64,000 bases of DNA from CBDBND01 sp965262665 (GTDB taxonomy: Bacteria; Pseudomonadota; Alphaproteobacteria; Rhodospirillales; Rhodospirillaceae): NCBI GenBank assembly GCA_965262665.1, contig CBDHFR010000003.1:248001-312000 (forward strand). The letters are read 5' to 3'. Below the pieces are notes generated by a model. It saw only the letters and a program-made list of their open reading frames with translations, ran no database searches and had not been told where the DNA came from. The position numbers and the translations under genes are program-made. Numbering within the stretch: the first letter of the stretch is position 1; each line of letters opens with the position of its first letter. This document shows positions 47,467-57,231 of this stretch, one piece after another.

Positions 47467-48644
47467 GAAGCAAAATATCCGGTCAGAACGTGCCGGTAGA
47501 TCTCCGTTAGATTTTCCAGATCGGTCAGCGCCATCCGCTCATCTGCCTTATGCATGGTCTGGCCAATTCCACCAAACTCACAGACGGGACAGGCGTCCTT
47601 GATAAAGCGGGCGTCGGAAGTTCCGCCGCTGGTCGACAGTTCCGGCGTGCGGCCACTCACATCTTTGACGGCCTGAACAACCAATTCGCTGAACGGTCCT
47701 GGCGGTGTGACAAAGGATTCTCCGCTGACCTGGATATCCAATTCAAAGGTCGTGGTGCCCGCCGCATCGGTAAGAGTTTGTCTGAGCCAATCAGACAAAC
47801 TGTCGCCGCTGTGCCGATCATTGAAACGAATGTTGAACGCTGCCCGCGCCTCTGCCGGAATCACGTTCGGTGCCGGATTGCCCACGTCGACTGACGTGAT
47901 GGTCAAAGTAGACTGTTGAAAAGTATCCGTTCCCTCATCCAGGGGTGTTTCCGTCAGTGCAGCGAGAAGACGCATAAGTTCGGGGATGGGGTTTTCCGCG
48001 AGATGGGGATAGGCCGCATGCCCTTGCGTACCGAGTACGGCGAGCTGGCCGTTGAGACTGCCCCGCCGCCCGATCTTGACCATCTCACCCAAATCGGTGG
48101 GGTTGGTCGGCTCGCCGACCAGACAGACGTCGAGGGATTCCTCCCGCTCCGCCAGCCAGTCCACGACCTTGCGCGTGCCATTGATCGCCGGACCCTCTTC
48201 GTCGCCGGTAATCAGCAAACTGATGGAGCCCTTCGGTTCGCCATGTGCGTCGAGGAGACGGGCAACAGCGCCGACAAAACACGCAATCGCGCTTTTCATA
48301 TCCGCCGCACCCCGACCGTATAGAACGTCATCGCGCACTTCGGCAGCGAACGGATCCATGGCCCAGCCCTGACCAACCGGGACCACATCGGCGTGTCCGG
48401 CAAAACAAAAGTTCGGCGCGGCGGTGCCGCGACGGGCGTAGAGATTGTCCACCGGTTCCGAACCCGGCTCTTCGAACCGGAGGCGATGACAGGTAAATCC
48501 GAGTTCCTCTAAAGCCGCAGCCAAAACATCCAGGGCTCCGGCGTCTTCCGGCGTAACGCTGGCACAGCGAATCAGGTCCCTCGCCAAGGGCAGCGGGTTG
48601 GCCAGTAAACTGGCAGCGGCTTCTGTTTTTTCTGAATTGTTCAC
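47463..48644 (-). CDS. dapE: Succinyl-diaminopimelate desuccinylase
   Basis: The protein is about 393 aa from GTG 48644, which overlaps the dapD stop (GTGA). It cleaves N-succinyl-diaminopimelate in lysine and peptidoglycan-precursor synthesis and binds two Zn. Metal-site motifs are FAGHADVVPVGQG, ADMKSAIACF, LITGDEEGPAINGT, and GGTSDARFI. The frame is open upstream, but the overlap start is preferred. Confidence 0.96.
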   Translation of the reverse strand: MNNSEKTEAAASLLANPLPLARDLIRCASVTPEDAGALDVLAAALEELGFTCHRLRFEEPGSEPVDNLYARRGTAAPNFCFAGHADVVPVGQGWAMDPFAAEVRDDVLYGRGAADMKSAIACFVGAVARLLDAHGEPKGSISLLITGDEEGPAINGTRKVVDWLAEREESLDVCLVGEPTNPTDLGEMVKIGRRGSLNGQLAVLGTQGHAAYPHLAENPIPELMRLLAALTETPLDEGTDTFQQSTLTITSVDVGNPAPNVIPAEARAAFNIRFNDRHSGDSLSDWLRQTLTDAAGTTTFELDIQVSGESFVTPPGPFSELVVQAVKDVSGRTPELSTSGGTSDARFIKDACPVCEFGGIGQTMHKADERMALTDLENLTEIYRHVLTGYFAS

Positions 48645-49483
48645 GCGCGGAGAAGTTCGTTGATGGATACCTTTGAACGCGTTTTGGCGTCCACCCGTTT
48701 GACGATCACGGCACAATACAGGTTCGGTCCCGGCGTTCCATCGGCCAGAGGTTTTCCGGGCAGTGTGCCGGGCACGACCACGGAATAGGCCGGGACGCGG
48801 CCCATGAAAATCTCACCCGAGTCACGGTCGATGATTTTGGTGGATGACCCGATATAGACACCCATCGATAACACCGATCCTTCTTCGACGACCACGCCTT
48901 CAGCCACCTCGGACCGCGCGCCGATGAAACAGTTGTCTTCGATGATCACAGGTCCGGCCTGCAACGGTTCTAAAACACCGCCGATGCCGGCGCCGCCCGA
49001 GAGGTGCACATTTTTTCCGATCTGGGCACAGCTGCCCACCGTCGCCCAGGTATCAATCATCGTGCCTTCATCCACGTAGGCGCCCAAGTTGATGAAGCTG
49101 GGCATCAACACAACGTTTGTTGCCACATACGCAGAATGGCGCACCACACTGGTGGGCACGGCTCTAAATCCTGCTTTCTTAAAGTCGCTTTCAGACCAGC
49201 CTTTAAATTTGGAAGGCACCTTGTCCCACCACACAGCGCCGTCAGGTCCGCCGCTTTGCACGGACATGTCGTTCAACCGGAACGACAACAACACGGCTTT
49301 CTTGCACCATTCGTTGACGATCCACGTTCCGTCACTTTTCTCGGCCACACGCACTGCACCGGAGTCGAGCAGATTAAGGGTCTCTTCCACCGCGTCGCGC
49401 TGATCGCCTTTGGTCTCTACCCCGATTTGATCCCGGGCGTCCCACACCTGTTCCACGCGATCTTGTAAGGCTTTGATGTTCAT
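48641..49483 (-). CDS. dapD: 2,3,4,5-tetrahydropyridine-2,6-dicarboxylate N-succinyltransferase
   Basis: The protein is about 280 aa. The C-terminal half is a left-handed beta-helix of hexapeptides (INLGAYVDEGTMIDTWATVG, NVHLSGGAGIGGVLEPL, VVEEGSVLSMGVYIGSSTKI). It transfers succinate from succinyl-CoA, the step before dapC and dapE. It opens the leftward operon. The 243 bases between it and the next gene hold no gene and should contain divergent promoters. Confidence 0.96.
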   Translation of the reverse strand: MNIKALQDRVEQVWDARDQIGVETKGDQRDAVEETLNLLDSGAVRVAEKSDGTWIVNEWCKKAVLLSFRLNDMSVQSGGPDGAVWWDKVPSKFKGWSESDFKKAGFRAVPTSVVRHSAYVATNVVLMPSFINLGAYVDEGTMIDTWATVGSCAQIGKNVHLSGGAGIGGVLEPLQAGPVIIEDNCFIGARSEVAEGVVVEEGSVLSMGVYIGSSTKIIDRDSGEIFMGRVPAYSVVVPGTLPGKPLADGTPGPNLYCAVIVKRVDAKTRSKVSINELLRA

Positions 49484-49726
49484 ACCAATTATGTCTCCTG
49501 AACCCGGCTCGGATGTGCCCTGTCCGTCCGCCGCAAGGGTGGCTGAACATAGCCACCGGCATACCTAAGTCAACGCCGCCACACGGACGTGACTAAGGGA
49601 CCTTGAAAGGAACCCACTGCACAAAACCGTTTCCCATAACGGATGGCTCTCTTTATAAAAAGAATATAAATATCAAGAAGTTAACCGTTAAGCTCACAAA
49701 ACGACGCTTCGTTTCGGGGATCGTTC

Positions 49727-51423
49727 ATGGCCCAAAGTAAAGACACCGGGGGCTCCACGACCGATGTGCAACACGTTCTCAGTGAACGGGGCTTTGCGCT
49801 GTTCGACGAACCGATCCTCAATCTGTCTGAATCGGGCGAATTGAAGGGACTCAATCAATCGGGGATCGCGTTTCTCGACGCCATACCTGACGAGATCAAA
49901 GACAAGGTAAGACGCACTGCCGAACCGGCTTTGTCCAATGGCCGTCCCATCTTTGATCAGTTTGAGCTCAAGGTTTCCAAAGAGCCTCAAACGGTACAGC
50001 TCACCGCCATTCCCTTAAAGGATGGGCACGCGCACATCCTACTCAGAGATATTACACTGGAAACCAGTTTGCGCCTCGCTCTGGTCGATTCCCGCCAACG
50101 CTATAAAGACTTCGTTGAAATCTCGGCGGACTTCTCATGGGAAACAAACAGTGACCGTCAATTTGCATTCGTGTCACCGCGCGGCGGTTTGGGATATTCA
50201 GCCGACGAGTTGGTGTCGCTCAGTCCGCAAGACCTTGTCATGGATTATGCCCACGGCGGTCCTAACCCGTTCTTGCCTGACCGGCGCATAGAGAACAGTG
50301 AGGTATGGTTAGCGAGCTGATGGACGTTCGTCCTGTGTCGTGATTTCCGCCATGCCTCTGCTCAACGCGGACGGTGCGTGGAGCGGAGCCCGGGGTGTTT
50401 GCCGCGACGTGACAGAGTCCCGCGAACGGGAAGCGACCCTCGCTCGGGTCCGCAATCGGGAACGCATTTTGACCCGTATCGTGCGTTCATTTCGTGACGA
50501 GGTGAATCCCGAAAACATGCTTATGGCCGCAGCGGAAACCCTTGCCCGTGGCCTGGGTGCGGAGTGCTGTCAGATATATCGGCTCGCCGATGCAGACTCG
50601 CGAGGCTCGGACCCACCCGACAACTCTGCCTTTGAACCGGCCGGGTCCTTTGGCGAGGTTGACGGTGATCTTCATGTGCCCATACTCGATTCCCTAGCCA
50701 GCGGCGCGGGGGTGGCCGAAGTGTCCAAAGAAAATTAGCAAATCCTGGCAGCCCCGGCGCGTTATCAAGGAGCGCTCAATGGGGCTGCCATCCTCTGGCG
50801 CCACATCGAACGTGGCGCATGGGCGGATGATGACCGCCTCCTGATAGGTGATATTGCCAATCAAATCGGTATCACAATCGAACAGCTGATCCATCATAAA
50901 CGCGTGGTTCACGGATGCGATGACCGGTCTGCTTAACCGCGGCGCCTTTATGGACGCCCTCAGCCGGCAACTGCACCGGATGGACCGTGCTCCCGAAGCT
51001 GGAGCGCTGATGTATGTGGACTTAGATAACTTTAAAGCCGTTAATGATACGCGTGGTCACCAGGCTGGCGATGAAGCGCTACTCAAACTACGCGACATCT
51101 TGATTCAGCAGACTCGCCCCACCGATCTTGTCTCTCGTCTGGGTGGCGACGAATTCGCTGTATTCTTAGCGGGGGCGGATACGGACATCGCGACACGCCG
51201 CGCGGGAAAATTTCTCGAGGTCGCCCAAGAACTCAAAGAGCTGCCCGCTTCGCCTGACAAACCTCTTGGCATGTCTGTTAGAATCGCTGTGTTGGAACGC
51301 GATGCCGTGGAGCCGATGGATGACCTACTGGCGCGCGCCGACGCGGCCATGTATGACGCCAAAAAATCGGGGAAGGGACGGTTAGCGATCGCACAACCGC
51401 CCTCGCAGCAGGTTGCGTCATGA
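49727..51423 (+). pseudogene. Diguanylate cyclase with PAS, GAF and GGDEF domains, broken
   Basis: Four pieces of one gene lie in order. The first frame (49727-50320) holds PAS-like sensor domains (FVEISADFSWETNSDRQFAF). After a frame change near 50312 the sequence goes on as PLLNADGAWSGARGVCRDVT, then a GAF domain that is interrupted by an in-frame TAG near 50737 and continues ILAAPARYQGALNGAAILW. After a second frame change near 50915 the GGDEF domain (DAMTGLLNRGAF, YVDLDNFKAVND, SRLGGDEFAVF) is complete. Removing one extra base at each joint gives 565 codons. Three lesions argue for a true pseudogene, though sequencing error cannot be excluded. The end overlaps the DUF2336 gene by ATGA. 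Confidence 0.8.
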
Positions 51424-51651
51424 AACTGGCAAAGGACCAACTGGTAAAACTCTTGGGCCGTGATGATCACGCCATCAATTACGAACAGGCGCGCGATCTG
51501 CTCGATCATCCTGACGCAGAGGTTCGTATCGCCCTTGGGCAACGCGCCGATCTTGAACCTGGAATCCTGTTCTTTCTCGCCCGCGATCCCGATACAGCAG
51601 TGCGCCGGGCGGTGGCCATCCATCCCAGCACGCCTTAAAAAGCGCATTTAA

Positions 51652-52100
51652 TGGGGCTTATATACATGACTAGACACAACGGAAGAATTGGAGAGGTTGA
51701 AATATGCGGTCACTAAAAGGATGCTTCATGCTCGTCGTAGCTTTCGTTTTGACGCTCAACAATTTCTTCTACGCCGTCAATCCCGCGGCGGCCAAGCCCA
51801 TATTTGATTGGATTGACCCTTTCGCAGTCGTCGCCCTCGTACTCGTTTTCATGGAAAAAATCCTCGGTTCGATGCGCGGTGAAACCGAATGGCCTCGGCT
51901 CGTAGTAACGGTCCTGGTCGGGGCGCTGGTTCATTTATACGCCTACAATTACTTGGCGAAGATGGCAGGCAGTGGCCTGGAGAGCGGAACCTTGTGGCTG
52001 GTTATGGTGCCGTTTACGGTTTCCTTGCTCATCTATGAGGGCTTCTTGCTGATCCGCGGAGCTAAATAAGGACTTGTCTAGTCATGTATATAAGCCCCCA
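51652..52100 (+). mobile_element. 449-bp transposase-less element with terminal repeats and a membrane-protein gene
   Basis: The left end (51652-51676) and the right end (52075-52100, reverse complement) are the same sequence, TGGGGCTTATATACATGACT and six more bases, except for one extra G on the right. Both ends are flanked by TTTAA (51647-51651 and 52101-52105), which looks like a 5-bp target duplication. The only gene inside encodes a 121-aa membrane protein; no transposase, recombinase or RNA gene is seen. Precise removal restores the DUF2336 reading frame. It must have been moved by a transposase in trans. I cannot assign a family. Confidence 0.8.
51704..52069 (+). CDS. Cargo membrane protein of the 449-bp element
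   Basis: The 121-aa protein begins at ATG 51704 behind GGAGAGG. It has four hydrophobic segments: MLVVAFVLTLNNFFYAV, PFAVVALVLVFMEKILG, LVVTVLVGALVHLYAYNYL and LWLVMVPFTVSLLIYEGFLL. Short polar loops (GETEWPR) lie between them. The gene nearly fills the element. I do not recognise the family; it could be a small transporter-like or regulatory membrane protein. The good ribosome site and open frame suggest it is expressed. Confidence 0.75.
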   Translation: MRSLKGCFMLVVAFVLTLNNFFYAVNPAAAKPIFDWIDPFAVVALVLVFMEKILGSMRGETEWPRLVVTVLVGALVHLYAYNYLAKMAGSGLESGTLWLVMVPFTVSLLIYEGFLLIRGAK

Positions 52101-53189
52101 TTTAATCTTGGCCGAGGATTCAGTGGAAGAACTACGGTCTGATCTCGCCGATCGTCTCGGCCATCTCATGCCCAATTTGTCAGATGACGAAAAAGACAAG
52201 GCTTACCGCACCACCCATCAAATCATGTCCTTGTTGGCGCGCGATCAACTGCCCCGCGTCCGGCGTGTGTTGTCGGAGGCATTGAAGCAGGTTTCCACGG
52301 CGCCGCGGGACATCGTGCTCACATTGGCCCTTGACCAAGATACGGATGTGGCCTCTCCCGTACTACAGTTCTCTCCTGTCCTGACCGATGACGACCTGTT
52401 GGAAGTGATTGCCAGCATCCCTTTAAGCGCGTCTTTGGCTGCCATTTCCAAGCGCAGCGGGGTCAGCCACACGGTTTCGGATGCCATTTTCCATACCGGA
52501 GACTCTACCGCGGTCACGTCTCTGCTCAACAACGAAAGCGCGCAAATCCGCGAAGAGACGCTGGATGCCATTATCACCGCCGCTCCGGAGCATAACAGCT
52601 GGCACGAACCGCTTGTTCATCGGCGTGAGCTCAATTCTAAAGCCGCGTTGCGCATTGCTGAATTTGTTGCCGACACGCTCACACAAGAACTCGCGTCCAG
52701 AACGGATTTCGAACCCGGAATGGTCGAGCGTCTCAAGGATGTCGTCAGCAGCCGTCTTAAAAAAGAGCAAGATAAAGAAACACTATTGGCTCCAGATATG
52801 GAGTCGGGCTCCCTTGATGAGGACTGCCTTGCTCTCGCGCAACAGCAAGTGGATGCTCTGCATTCAAAAGGCGAACTGCGAACGCACCACATCCTCAGTG
52901 CGATAGATGAAATTAATTATGCTTTTGCCCTTATAGGCACGGCAACATTGGCTGAGTTGGAAGTCCCCACCGTACGTGCGGTTGTTGAAGCAAGAAGCGC
53001 AAAAGGCACGCAAGCTGTCGCATGGAAGGCAGGATTCTCCGCCGAAGAGGCAGTGACCCTACAAATGGCTCTATCCCGGGTGCCGCCCGGCGATATCATC
53101 ACACCGCGTCCCGATGGGACCTTCGACGCAACAGACTCTGAAATGATGTGGCAGATTGAATTGTTCACCGATGAGGCCAAGGCAAACGG

Positions 53190-53885
53190 TTAGGCAGCTC
53201 CGTTACTATCGACGACCTCTTTAAGCCATTGTTTCAAGTCACCCGTAATGTAGTGACAATGCTCCGCATCGCTGATGTCGTCCAAAATACTGTCGTGAGT
53301 GACCAGTACCGTAACCATCCCCATGTCGGCAGCCGGTTTAAGATTCTTGACTGAATCCTCAAACATGATCGCAGAGTCTGGTTCAAACGCGTGGCTTTCC
53401 AGAAATTTGCGGTAGGAATCGGGGTCCGGTTTCGGAATGTAGCCGCCGGCGCGAATATCAAACACGGCTTCGAACTGGTCTGCGATGCACAACGCCTCCA
53501 AAACACTGTGAGCGTGTCCGGCGGATCCATTGGTGTACACCAGTTTCCGGCCGGGTAAATCGTCGATGATCGCACCGAGGTGCGGATCCGGCGCCAGCAC
53601 CGTATGGTCGATATCATGGACATAGTCGAGGAAGGCATCTGCATCGACATTGTGATGGATCATCAACCCACGCAACGTCGTGCCATGTTCCCGATAATAG
53701 GTTTTCTGTAAGCGATACGCGTCGTCCTGATCTATATTCAAGAGGTCCGAAATAAACGCTTTCATCCGGACGTCGATCTGCGGAAATAAATTGGCCGTGG
53801 CCGGATACAGAGTATTGTCCAGATCGAAGACCCAGGTATCGATGTGAGATAAATCGAGCGGACGATTGTGCGGGGTGCCAGTCAC
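53190..53885 (-). CDS. HAD-superfamily hydrolase, pyrimidine 5'-nucleotidase type
   Basis: The protein is about 231 aa from GTG 53885, seven bases after the argB stop. The HAD motifs are WVFDLDNTLYP (nucleophile Asp and second Asp), LVYTNGSAGHA (motif II), GYIPKPDPDSY (motif III Lys) and IMFEDSVKNLKPA (motif IV). It matches the SDT1/pyrimidine 5'-nucleotidase group common behind argB. Its end overlaps the convergent DUF2336 gene by 4 bases. Confidence 0.92.
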   Translation of the reverse strand: MTGTPHNRPLDLSHIDTWVFDLDNTLYPATANLFPQIDVRMKAFISDLLNIDQDDAYRLQKTYYREHGTTLRGLMIHHNVDADAFLDYVHDIDHTVLAPDPHLGAIIDDLPGRKLVYTNGSAGHAHSVLEALCIADQFEAVFDIRAGGYIPKPDPDSYRKFLESHAFEPDSAIMFEDSVKNLKPAADMGMVTVLVTHDSILDDISDAEHCHYITGDLKQWLKEVVDSNGAA

Positions 53886-53892
53886 CTCGCCG

Positions 53893-54789
53893 CTACTTGA
53901 TGAGCGTGCCGGCACCATGCGGTGTGAACAGCTCCAACAAAATGGCATGGGGAACACGGCCATCTAAGATAACCGCTGCCTCGACACCGTTTTCAACCGC
54001 CTGCACGCAGGTCTCCACTTTGGGAATCATGCCACCGGAAATGGTGCTTGCTTGGATTAGGGTTCTCGACCGTTCCGTTGTCATTTCCGTGATCAGTTCT
54101 CCGGTATCGCTCAATACGCCTTCGACATCGGTCAGCATCAATAACCGCGCAGCTCCTACCGCGGACGCAATTGCACCGGCAGAGGTGTCGGCGTTGATGT
54201 TGTAGGTTTCGCCTCCTTTGCCCACGCCGATGGGGGCGATCACTGGAATAGTGTCGGAGTCCTCGAAGGTGCCAAGAATGTGGGGATTGATCTCTTCCGG
54301 CTCACCGACAAAACCCAGATCCAGTATCTTCTCAATGTTGGACTCAGGGTCCTTTTTTGACCGCCGAAGTTTACGGGCTTTGATGAGATTGCCGTCCTTG
54401 CCCGACAGACCCACAGCAAATCCACCGGCACCATTAATGGCCGTAACAATCTGTTTGTTGATGGAGCCGCACAGCACCATTTCAACAATATCGACCGTTT
54501 CGGCATCGGTGACCCGAAGCCCATCGATAAAGGAACTTTGAATCTTAAGCCGCTCGAGCATCTCCCCGATTTGCGGTCCACCGCCATGGACGACCACGGG
54601 GTTGAGCCCAACCTGTTTGAGAAGAACGATATCCCGGGCGAAATCAGTTGCGAGTGAGTCATCGCCCATGGCATGACCGCCGTATTTGATGACGACGGTC
54701 TCTCCTGCAAACGCTCGCATATAGGGCAGGGCATCAGACAGGATGCCGGCCTTCTCAAGCCATTCGGCGTGATCTTTGGATTTAGACAT
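53893..54789 (-). CDS. argB: Acetylglutamate kinase
   Basis: The protein is about 298 aa. It phosphorylates N-acetylglutamate, the second step of arginine synthesis. Conserved segments are TVVIKYGGHAMGD with the catalytic Lys, NPVVVHGGGPQIG, and NINADTSAGAIASAVGAARL. The C-terminal GGMIPKVETCVQAVENGV fits the arginine-sensitive type. It is flanked by engB upstream and the HAD gene downstream. Confidence 0.96.
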   Translation of the reverse strand: MSKSKDHAEWLEKAGILSDALPYMRAFAGETVVIKYGGHAMGDDSLATDFARDIVLLKQVGLNPVVVHGGGPQIGEMLERLKIQSSFIDGLRVTDAETVDIVEMVLCGSINKQIVTAINGAGGFAVGLSGKDGNLIKARKLRRSKKDPESNIEKILDLGFVGEPEEINPHILGTFEDSDTIPVIAPIGVGKGGETYNINADTSAGAIASAVGAARLLMLTDVEGVLSDTGELITEMTTERSRTLIQASTISGGMIPKVETCVQAVENGVEAAVILDGRVPHAILLELFTPHGAGTLIK

Positions 54790-54832
54790 GGACCCCTAAC
54801 TTTCCTTCAACACAATGCCCGCCGGTTTTGGC

Positions 54833-55486
54833 TTACGTGGCTGCTGCTTTGGCCAATTGTGACAGGGCCGCCCGAAGCTCGGCAAGACCCGTTCCTTTTA
54901 CCGCACTGGTGACAACAATTTCAGGATGGGCGGCTCCATGATTTACAGCTTCCCCGGTCACCGAGCCTACGGTTTTGTCCAGTGCTGCCTCTTTGACCTT
55001 GTCGGCTTTGGTGAGGACGAGCTGATAGCTCACCGCTGCTTCGTCGAGCTCTTTCATGACCGCCAAGTCATTGGCTTTGAGACCATGGCGGCTGTCCACT
55101 AAGACGCAAACCCGCCGCAGTTGCGGGCGTCCGGTGAGATAGGCCTCTACCAACCGGGTCCAAGCCGCCACTTCCTTCTTGGGTGCGCGGGCGTAACCAT
55201 AACCGGGCAAGTCAGCCACCATCAGTCGCCCCCCCACATCAAAGAAATTGAGCTGCTGTGTGCGGCCGGGCGTGTCTGATGTCCGCGCCAGGGTTTTGCG
55301 GTTGGTCAGGGCGTTGAGTAGGCTCGACTTACCCACATTGGAGCGGCCGGCAAAGGCGATCTCCGGCAGGTCGCTGTCGGGGACTTGAGACAAGTCCGCT
55401 GCACCAAGCAGAAAAGTACACTCACCGGCAAAAAGCTTGCGGCCCTGTTCTCTCAGTTGATTTTCGGTGAGTCTAAGTTCCGGCAT
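54833..55486 (-). CDS. engB: Ribosome biogenesis GTPase YihA/EngB
   Basis: The protein is about 217 aa. G1 is GRSNVGKSSLLN, G2 lies around TSDTPGRTQ, G3 is DLPGYGYA and G4 is TKADK. It assists assembly of the large ribosomal subunit. It follows yidC by 17 bases in the rpmH-rnpA-yidD-yidC-engB-argB order common in alphaproteobacteria. Confidence 0.95.
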   Translation of the reverse strand: MPELRLTENQLREQGRKLFAGECTFLLGAADLSQVPDSDLPEIAFAGRSNVGKSSLLNALTNRKTLARTSDTPGRTQQLNFFDVGGRLMVADLPGYGYARAPKKEVAAWTRLVEAYLTGRPQLRRVCVLVDSRHGLKANDLAVMKELDEAAVSYQLVLTKADKVKEAALDKTVGSVTGEAVNHGAAHPEIVVTSAVKGTGLAELRAALSQLAKAAAT

Positions 55487-55503
55487 GGCCCAGGCCTTCG
55501 GCC

Positions 55504-57231
55504 TCAGGCCTTAACGCCGGCTTGGCGCATGATCACCCATTGCTGGAGGATGCCAAGCGCATTGCTCCAGGCCCAATAGATCACCAGACCGGCCGGGAAG
55601 GTCGCCAACAACACGGTGAAAATGATCGGCAGAAAACTCATGATCTTCGCCTGCACCGGGTCAGTGGGTGCTGGATTGAGTTTTTGCTGCAGCCACATGG
55701 TGGTGCCCATGATGATGGGCCAGGCACCGATGGCCAGGAACGAAGGCACATCGAACGGCAGCAACCCAAACAGATTGAAAATGCTTGTTGGGTCGGGGGC
55801 CGAAAGATCGTTGATCCATCCGTAAAACGGCTCCTGCCGCATCTCTATGGTGACGAACAAGACCTTATAGAGCGCAAAGAAAATGGGAATTTGAACCAAG
55901 ATCGGCAAACAGCCGGCAGCGGGATTGGCTTTTTCCCGTTTATAGAGCTCCATTAATTCCTGGTTCATGCGGGTGCGGTCGTCCGCATACCGCTCCTGCA
56001 ATTTTTTCATTTCCGGCTGCAGCTTTTTCAGTTTGGTCATCGCCCGGAACTGCTTATCTGCCAGTGGATAAAGCAGCAGGCGTAGACCAATGGTCAGCCC
56101 CAGAATGGCGAGGCCGAAATTGCCCAGCACGCCTTTGAGCCAGATCAGTGCATAGAAAAACGGCTTGGTGAGGAAGTAGAACCACCCGAAATCAATAGCG
56201 AGATCGAACCGGTGTATGCCGAGGCTGTTGGTGTATTCGTCCAGCAATTCCACTTCTTTGGCGCCGGCAAATAAATGGGTGTGCGCACCAGAGCTTTCAC
56301 CAGGCGCAATGACCACCGGCTCGCTGGAACGGAAATCGGTTTGATACCGATCGCGGCCGTTTATGACACTGTAGCGGAACGTGGCTTCAACCGTTTTATC
56401 CTGCTCATGGGCCAGAACAGCCAACCAATACTTGTCGGTAAACCCGATCCAGCCGCCGGTAGAGTTCACCGTTTCGACCGGTGTTTCTTGCAGTTCGTCG
56501 TAATCCATTTCCTTGAGGGTCTCGTCGAACACGCCCAAGGGACCTTCGTGCAAAATGAAGAATCCAAGCACATCCGGCGTATCGATACGCGCGATCAGGC
56601 CGTAGGGAAATAAGGAAATGGTTTGGTCCGTCTTGTTCTCCACTTCGTCGTAGACGGTGAACATATACTCTTGATCGATAGTGACCGTGCGCCTGAACAT
56701 CAGGCCGGCCCCGTTGTCCCAGGTCAGGACCAAGGGCCGGTCGGGGGTCAGTTCCGGTCCATCCGATCCCGTCTGCCAAGCCGTTTCCGCCGTCGGCAGG
56801 GCAAGGGACGGGTCGGCGCTGAGCCAGCCCAGTTCGGCGTAATAGGGTTTGAGTGATCCAGCCGGTGACAACAGATCGATTTCGGCGCTCGCGGGGTCTG
56901 TGGTTTCCCGGTACCCCTTCAAAGTGAGATCGTCGAAGCGAAGCCCCTGTAAGGGAACCGACCCTCTGAGACTGGGTGTGTCGATCCCAGCTCGCGGAAA
57001 CTCGGTCAAAGTGTTGGCCCGGTCCGCCGGTTTAGGCGTTCCCGGCGCCTCAATGCCTGGTGCTTCAATGCCAGGCGCCACAGGCTGTGGCGCATCGGGG
57101 GCAGTCAGCGGTTGCGCTGTTTCACCTTCGGCCGGAACGGGCGTTGGCTCCGGCGAAAAGTAATAGTCCCAGCCGAACAAAATGGCCATGGACAACACAA
57201 TGGCCAAAAACATGTTGCGTTGATCGGTCAT
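55504..57231 (-). CDS. yidC: Membrane protein insertase YidC
   Basis: The protein is about 575 aa. An N-terminal membrane helix (MFLAIVLSMAILFGWDYYF) is followed by a Pro/Ala-rich linker, the large periplasmic beta domain (about 85-340) and the conserved core (FLTKPFFYALIWLKGVLGNF, KYKRE-type region ELYKREKANPAAGCLPILVQ, PAGLVIYWAWSNALGILQQW). It inserts proteins into the inner membrane with or without SecYEG. Its ATG overlaps the yidD end by 4 bases. Confidence 0.96.
   Translation of the reverse strand: MTDQRNMFLAIVLSMAILFGWDYYFSPEPTPVPAEGETAQPLTAPDAPQPVAPGIEAPGIEAPGTPKPADRANTLTEFPRAGIDTPSLRGSVPLQGLRFDDLTLKGYRETTDPASAEIDLLSPAGSLKPYYAELGWLSADPSLALPTAETAWQTGSDGPELTPDRPLVLTWDNGAGLMFRRTVTIDQEYMFTVYDEVENKTDQTISLFPYGLIARIDTPDVLGFFILHEGPLGVFDETLKEMDYDELQETPVETVNSTGGWIGFTDKYWLAVLAHEQDKTVEATFRYSVINGRDRYQTDFRSSEPVVIAPGESSGAHTHLFAGAKEVELLDEYTNSLGIHRFDLAIDFGWFYFLTKPFFYALIWLKGVLGNFGLAILGLTIGLRLLLYPLADKQFRAMTKLKKLQPEMKKLQERYADDRTRMNQELMELYKREKANPAAGCLPILVQIPIFFALYKVLFVTIEMRQEPFYGWINDLSAPDPTSIFNLFGLLPFDVPSFLAIGAWPIIMGTTMWLQQKLNPAPTDPVQAKIMSFLPIIFTVLLATFPAGLVIYWAWSNALGILQQWVIMRQAGVKA

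Larger units (their letters stand above)
51420..53193 (+). pseudogene. DUF2336 gene interrupted by a 449-bp element and a TAA
   Basis: The N-terminal piece (51420-51651) is HEAT-repeat-like (EVRIALGQRADLEPGILFFL, RDPDTAVRRAVAIHPSTP). The C-terminal piece (52106-53193) continues HLILAEDSVEELRSDLADRL and LARDQLPRVRRVL, the hallmark of DUF2336. Taking out the element at 51652-52100 with one TTTAA copy gives exactly 440 codons in one frame. A TAA at 51636-51638 remains within it; CAA would give STPQKAHLILAED. DUF2336 proteins accompany c-di-GMP and two-component genes in alphaproteobacteria, which fits the upstream cyclase. The C-terminal piece could still be made from ATG 52084, which lies inside the element end. 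Domain role unknown. Confidence 0.85.
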
